Source: Alteribacter natronophilus (GTDB lineage Bacteria; Bacillota; Bacilli; Bacillales; Salisediminibacteriaceae). Taken from it: a stretch of DNA of 64,000 nt. Position 1 is the stretch's first letter; each line of letters starts with the position of its first letter. The translations under genes and the position numbers were made by a program. The DNA lies in the NCBI RefSeq assembly GCF_006007885.1, contig NZ_VCRO01000002.1, forward strand, positions 1 through 64,000, in the 5' to 3' direction. Positions 60,144 through 64,000 of the stretch are shown in pieces. The notes below the pieces were generated by a model. It saw only the letters and a list, made by a program, of their open reading frames with translations, did not search any database and was not told where the DNA came from.

Positions 60144-61631
60144 ATGGGAAAGCCGACAGGATTTTTGGAGTACGACCGCCAGTCCCAGCGGGAAAGAGAC
60201 CCTTCTACCCGTACGAAAGACTGGGCGGACTATACACAGCCGATGTCTGAAAAAGAAATACAGGAACAGGGAGCACGCTGCATGGACTGCGGCGTGCCGA
60301 CCTGCCACAGCGGAATGGAAATTAACGGGGTCACAACCGGCTGTCCGGTATATCATCTGATACCGGAATGGAATGACCTTGTTTACCAGGGGCAGTGGAA
60401 AGAAGCATTGAAAAAGGAACATGAAAAAAACAATTTCCCTGAATTTACGGGGATTGCCTGCCCTGCGCCGTGCGAAGGAGCATGCGTTCTCGGTATCAAT
60501 GAACCGCCAGTGGCGATCAGAACGGTGGAACGTTCGATCATTGAAAAAGGATTCGAGGAAGGATGGGTCGTGCCGGAGCCTCCCGAAAAACGGACAGGGA
60601 AGCAGGTGGCGGTAGTCGGATCCGGACCTGCTGGACTTGCAGCAGCAGCCCAGCTTAATAAAGCCGGCCACCTTGTTACTGTTTTTGAACGAAGCGACCG
60701 CGTGGGCGGACTGCTGACGTACGGAATCCCGGAGATGAAACTTCCATATGAGATCGTGGAGCGGCGCGTTCGTATTCTCGAAGAAGAAGGCATAACTTTC
60801 ATTACGAACACCGAAGTCGGAAAGGACGTAACGTCGGAGGAGCTCGAGGCCGATTTTGACGCTGTCATTCTGTGCGGGGGTGCTACAAAGCACCGCGACA
60901 TTCCCGCGGACGGCAGTGACCTAAAAGGGATTCATTACGCTATGGAATTCCTTCATGCCAATACGAAGAGCCTGCTCGACAGCGGCCTGGAAGACGGCAA
61001 CTATATCTCTGCCAGTGATAAAGACGTGATTGTCATCGGCGGTGGTGACACGGGAACCGACTGTCTTGCCACAAGCGTCCGTCATAACTGCAGAAGCCTG
61101 ACACAGTTTGATATCTACGATAAAAAGGTCGATAACCGTGATGAAGTGGGGAACCCGTGGCCACAGTATCCGATTGTCCACCGTGTGGAATACGGCCAGA
61201 AAGAGGCGGCGTCAAAGTTTGGAGACGACCCCCGTGCCTTTGCCGTGATGACCAAGAAATTTGTCGGTGATGAGAATGGACACGTGAAAGAAGTTCACAC
61301 CGTGAACGTGAAACTGGAGTGGGATGAAGAAGGCAACCGTCACCGTAAGGAAATTCCGGGAACGGAAAAAGTCTGGCCGGCAGACCTTGTCCTTCTTGCC
61401 ATCGGCTTCAGTGGACCGGAACAGGAACTCATTGAACAGATGGAAGTGGAGACTGACAGCCGTTCAAACGTGAAAGCGGAATACGGAAAATATACGACAA
61501 ATAAAAAAGGCGTGTTCGCAGCGGGTGATATGCGCCGCGGCCAGAGTCTGATCGTCTGGGCTATCAATGAAGGAAGGGAAGCGGCCCGTGAATGTGACCG
61601 CTACCTTATGGGAAGCACGCGGCTTCCTTAA
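60144..61631 (+). CDS. gltD: Glutamate synthase small subunit
   Basis: The 495-aa NADPH-oxidising subunit (gltB in B. subtilis). Four-cysteine 4Fe-4S motifs lie in [13 protein letters not shown] and [12 protein letters not shown]. Next come the FAD motif [14 protein letters not shown] and the NAD(P)H motif [13 protein letters not shown]. The C-terminal [19 protein letters not shown] is the usual FAD contact. It has its own AGGAGGGTGA site and is followed by a strong terminator. Confidence 0.98.
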   Translation: MGKPTGFLEYDRQSQRERDPSTRTKDWADYTQPMSEKEIQEQGARCMDCGVPTCHSGMEINGVTTGCPVYHLIPEWNDLVYQGQWKEALKKEHEKNNFPEFTGIACPAPCEGACVLGINEPPVAIRTVERSIIEKGFEEGWVVPEPPEKRTGKQVAVVGSGPAGLAAAAQLNKAGHLVTVFERSDRVGGLLTYGIPEMKLPYEIVERRVRILEEEGITFITNTEVGKDVTSEELEADFDAVILCGGATKHRDIPADGSDLKGIHYAMEFLHANTKSLLDSGLEDGNYISASDKDVIVIGGGDTGTDCLATSVRHNCRSLTQFDIYDKKVDNRDEVGNPWPQYPIVHRVEYGQKEAASKFGDDPRAFAVMTKKFVGDENGHVKEVHTVNVKLEWDEEGNRHRKEIPGTEKVWPADLVLLAIGFSGPEQELIEQMEVETDSRSNVKAEYGKYTTNKKGVFAAGDMRRGQSLIVWAINEGREAARECDRYLMGSTRLP

Positions 61632-61674
61632 CAGAGCAGTACGTAAAACGCAAAAAAACAGCAGCGAGTGACCA

Positions 61675-61730
61675 TTGGCTGATCCGGAGGGGATTTATTT
61701 CCCCTGGCGGATCAGCCTTTTCGTTTTACA
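61675..61730 (+). terminator. glt operon terminator
   Basis: GGCTGATCC and GGATCAGCC pair, extended inward by GGGGA / TCCCC, followed by TTTTCGTTTT. Confidence 0.85.
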
Positions 61731-61790
61731 ATTCTTTTACACGGAAACCGGAAAGGAATTAAAGGATAGGTAAAAGGTTTGTCGAATATG

Positions 61791-61799
61791 TGTCATAAT
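61791..61799 (+). promoter_or_regulatory. Candidate extended -10 for the GGDEF-EAL gene
   Basis: TGTCATAAT fits an extended -10 (TGn plus CATAAT) about 110 bp upstream of the gene. No good -35 was found. Confidence 0.35.
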
Positions 61800-61910
61800 G
61801 GAAAAATAACAGGAGAATTTTGTAGAATAGGAAGCCGGCTGTAAGAAAGGTCGTTCGGACGGTGGAAATCAGACCGGTGTATTCCGAAATAAGAAGAGAG
61901 GTGGATGAAT

Positions 61911-64000
61911 GTGAGTGACCAGACGCGGTATTCCCGCTTGGCAAATATAACAAAACTGATTAATACCAACCTTGAGCTTAGGGAAATGCTGACCCATGTG
62001 ATCACGGCCATTTCAGATGAGATCGTCCAGTGTGATTCGGTCGGGATTTACCTGCCTCAGGAAGACGGAAGTTTCCGGGGTTTTGTCGGAAAACCGGAAG
62101 TCATTAACGGTATGACCCTTGATAATCATGTCATTGACATGGAGCATGACCTTCTTGCAAAAGAAGTGGCAGAGACAGGAAGAACCATCTACATACCTGA
62201 TACATCAAAGGATACACGGCCGGATGCCCGGGCGGTGGAGGCCTTTCAGATTAAGTCACTGCTCGTACTGCCGATCTCACATAACGATGAACTTTTCGGA
62301 CTCGTTTTTCTGTTTGATTACGGCATTCCGATGAACCTGAATGAATGCGAGATTGAGAGCGTTAAAGCATACGTGAATATGGCCGCTGTGGCGATCAATA
62401 ATGCAAAAATACTTAAACGCAAGGAAACTCTGATTAACCAGAAACAGCTTCTTCTGGACGTATCCAGAGAGCTTTCCATGTGCTCCTCCGTGGAAGAGGC
62501 ACTTGATATCTGTTTTCTTTACGTGGAAAAAGTCCTCGGCACCGCCAATGTCGGTTCACATCTCATAGACCCTGTGGCTGAACGGGTAATGAACCCGGCC
62601 CGGCTAAGCCGGCGCAGTGACTGGTCGGAAGAGGACTGGAAATATGTTCACTCAAAGGTTCATATTAATCTCAGGGAAGATCCGGTTATGGCTGCTGTCA
62701 TCGAGTCCAAAGAACCGCTTTACATACCAGATGTATGCAGCGATCCGGGCGTAAATAAAGAAGCCTGTTCCCGTTTCGGCATCAAATCACTACTAATCAT
62801 GCCCATGGTGGCAGCGGGAAAAGTGCTTGGCCTTATACCTGTTGTGGAGCTTCAGAAGAACGGCAGGGAATTTTCGGAAAACCGGATGCAGCTCGCCCAG
62901 TCCGTCGTCGATACCACAGCCGGAACGGTAGCTAACCTTCTATATACCGAGAAGCAGGACCTCATTATCAAGGAGCGTACAGCGGAACTTCAGGAGAAAA
63001 ACGATGAACTGAACCAGGCTGTTTCCGAGCTGAAACGAATCCGTGATGAAAAGGAACTTATTCTCAATTCAGCCGGAGAGGGGATCTTTGGTCTTGACCT
63101 TAAAGGCAGAATTACTTTCTGCAATCCGGCAAGTGCGAAAATGCTCGGATACGATTCAGCAGAAGAGCTGATCGGAAAGCCTTATTCGTTTATTTTCAGG
63201 CGAAAAGGTGTCCATGATGAGGCCCCTCTCTCCTCTGAACGCGAGGAATACGATACAGAAGAGAAGTTTTTCCGGAAGGACAACACCAGCTTTCCGGTGG
63301 AATATGTCATTTCATCTCTTGAAAAAGATGGTAAAGTAACCGGGGATGTTGTGACGTTTAAAGATATTACGAGACGCAGGCAGATGGAAGAGCAGATTAA
63401 ATACCAGGCGTATTACGACAGCCTTACAAACCTCCCCAACCGTGTGCTCCTGAACGACAGGCTGACACAGGGTATTACCTACTCCCGCCTGCACAGTGAA
63501 AAACTGGCCGTTCTGTTTCTTGATCTGGACCGTTTTAAATACGTAAACGATACCCATGGTCACAGCTTTGGCGACCTTCTGTTACAGGAAGTGGCGAGGC
63601 GTCTCAGTGAGGCGGTGCCGGATGAAGCGACCGTTTCCCGCCAGGGCGGGGATGAGTTTACGATCTTCCTGCCCAACATCCAGGATAAAGATGAAGTGGT
63701 AAATGTGGTGGAAAGCATCAACCGCCGTTTTTCCAGTCCGTTTTTCGTTAACGGTCATGAAGTCTACGTGAAAAACAGTATCGGCATCAGCCTTTACCCC
63801 GAGAACGGGGAAACAACAGATGACCTTGTAAAAAATGCTGATACGGCTATGTATAAATCAAAAGAACTTTCCGGGGACAACTATCATTTCTATGAATCGG
63901 ATATGGACAACAGACTTTATGAGCGGATTCAGCGCGAGACAGCCCTGTACAAAGCACTGGATCAGAACGAGCTTGAAGTCTATTATCAGCCGCAGGTGGA
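61911..64000 (+). CDS. GAF-GAF-PAS-GGDEF-EAL signalling protein, 5' part
   Basis: A large cyclic-di-GMP signalling protein cut by the window end after about 696 codons. In order: a GAF domain (about 5-165), a second GAF-like domain (about 185-345), a coiled segment, a PAS domain (about 380-485), a GGDEF domain with intact GGDEF at residues 579-583 (SRQGGDEF), and the beginning of an EAL domain (ALDQNELEVYYQPQV). It has no membrane segment, so it probably senses a cytoplasmic signal. Start is GTG 61911 after AGAGGTGG. Whether it makes or degrades c-di-GMP cannot be told without the EAL motif. Confidence 0.88.
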   Translation, partial: MSDQTRYSRLANITKLINTNLELREMLTHVITAISDEIVQCDSVGIYLPQEDGSFRGFVGKPEVINGMTLDNHVIDMEHDLLAKEVAETGRTIYIPDTSKDTRPDARAVEAFQIKSLLVLPISHNDELFGLVFLFDYGIPMNLNECEIESVKAYVNMAAVAINNAKILKRKETLINQKQLLLDVSRELSMCSSVEEALDICFLYVEKVLGTANVGSHLIDPVAERVMNPARLSRRSDWSEEDWKYVHSKVHINLREDPVMAAVIESKEPLYIPDVCSDPGVNKEACSRFGIKSLLIMPMVAAGKVLGLIPVVELQKNGREFSENRMQLAQSVVDTTAGTVANLLYTEKQDLIIKERTAELQEKNDELNQAVSELKRIRDEKELILNSAGEGIFGLDLKGRITFCNPASAKMLGYDSAEELIGKPYSFIFRRKGVHDEAPLSSEREEYDTEEKFFRKDNTSFPVEYVISSLEKDGKVTGDVVTFKDITRRRQMEEQIKYQAYYDSLTNLPNRVLLNDRLTQGITYSRLHSEKLAVLFLDLDRFKYVNDTHGHSFGDLLLQEVARRLSEAVPDEATVSRQGGDEFTIFLPNIQDKDEVVNVVESINRRFSSPFFVNGHEVYVKNSIGISLYPENGETTDDLVKNADTAMYKSKELSGDNYHFYESDMDNRLYERIQRETALYKALDQNELEVYYQPQV

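Overview
The window is the replication-origin region of a low-GC Gram-positive chromosome. Gene order around dnaA, synteny with Bacillus subtilis from the rrn operon through gyrAB, dnaA, rpmH and soj/spo0J to walRK, and sporulation-linked genes (spoIIIJ, jag, yyaC) place it in Bacillaceae. Moderately high GC, very acidic proteins (for example the GyrA tail and the M23 endopeptidase) and the Bacillaceae-type intergenic repeats suggest a halophilic or alkaliphilic lineage. That last point is inference.

Layout. 1-52: 5' end of a 16S rRNA gene on the minus strand, with its promoter at 175-203. 1132-10876 (minus): gyrA, gyrB, remB, recF, yaaA, dnaN, dnaA. oriC is bipartite, with DnaA boxes between dnaA and dnaN plus a DnaA-trio-like tract, and a second cluster between dnaA and rpmH. 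11585-22018 (plus): rpmH, rnpA, yidD, spoIIIJ, jag, mnmE, mnmG, rsmG, noc, soj, spo0J, with a parS-like site inside spo0J. 22130-36859: PLP enzyme, DUF554 protein, yyaC, transporter-like protein, yyzM, ychF, rpsF-ssb-rpsR, uppP, yybS-gdpP-rplI, dnaC and a PurR-type purA. 37119-37813: six tRNA genes. 38390-47368: LysM-G5-M23 endopeptidase, the walRKHIJ operon and htrA. 47717-48568: a DnaA-box cluster over yyzF and rlmH. 48900-53900: a more accessory, AT-richer stretch with an MsrA-like gene, mqo, a 22-unit tandem repeat, and a NERD/zinc-ribbon gene pair. 54086-61631: glutaredoxin-like protein, a perfect parS, DUF421 protein and glutamate synthase. 61911 to the end: a GAF-GAF-PAS-GGDEF-EAL protein cut by the window edge.

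The genes serve replication initiation (dnaA, dnaN, oriC), topology (gyrAB), segregation and nucleoid occlusion (soj, spo0J, parS, noc), ribosome and tRNA biogenesis, cell-wall homeostasis (uppP, walRK, M23, gdpP) and core nitrogen metabolism (glt, purA).

The most unusual signal is a set of short mobile repeats. Two related MITE-like families with terminal inverted repeats starting GGCT leave perfect 8-bp target duplications in six copies. Most copies sit in or beside the T-tract of a Rho-independent terminator, and one sits on the stop codon of rlmH. Their internal sequence is modular and shared between families. The second unusual structure is the tandem repeat at 51290-52400, with a period near 51.6 bp and a 103-bp higher-order repeat.
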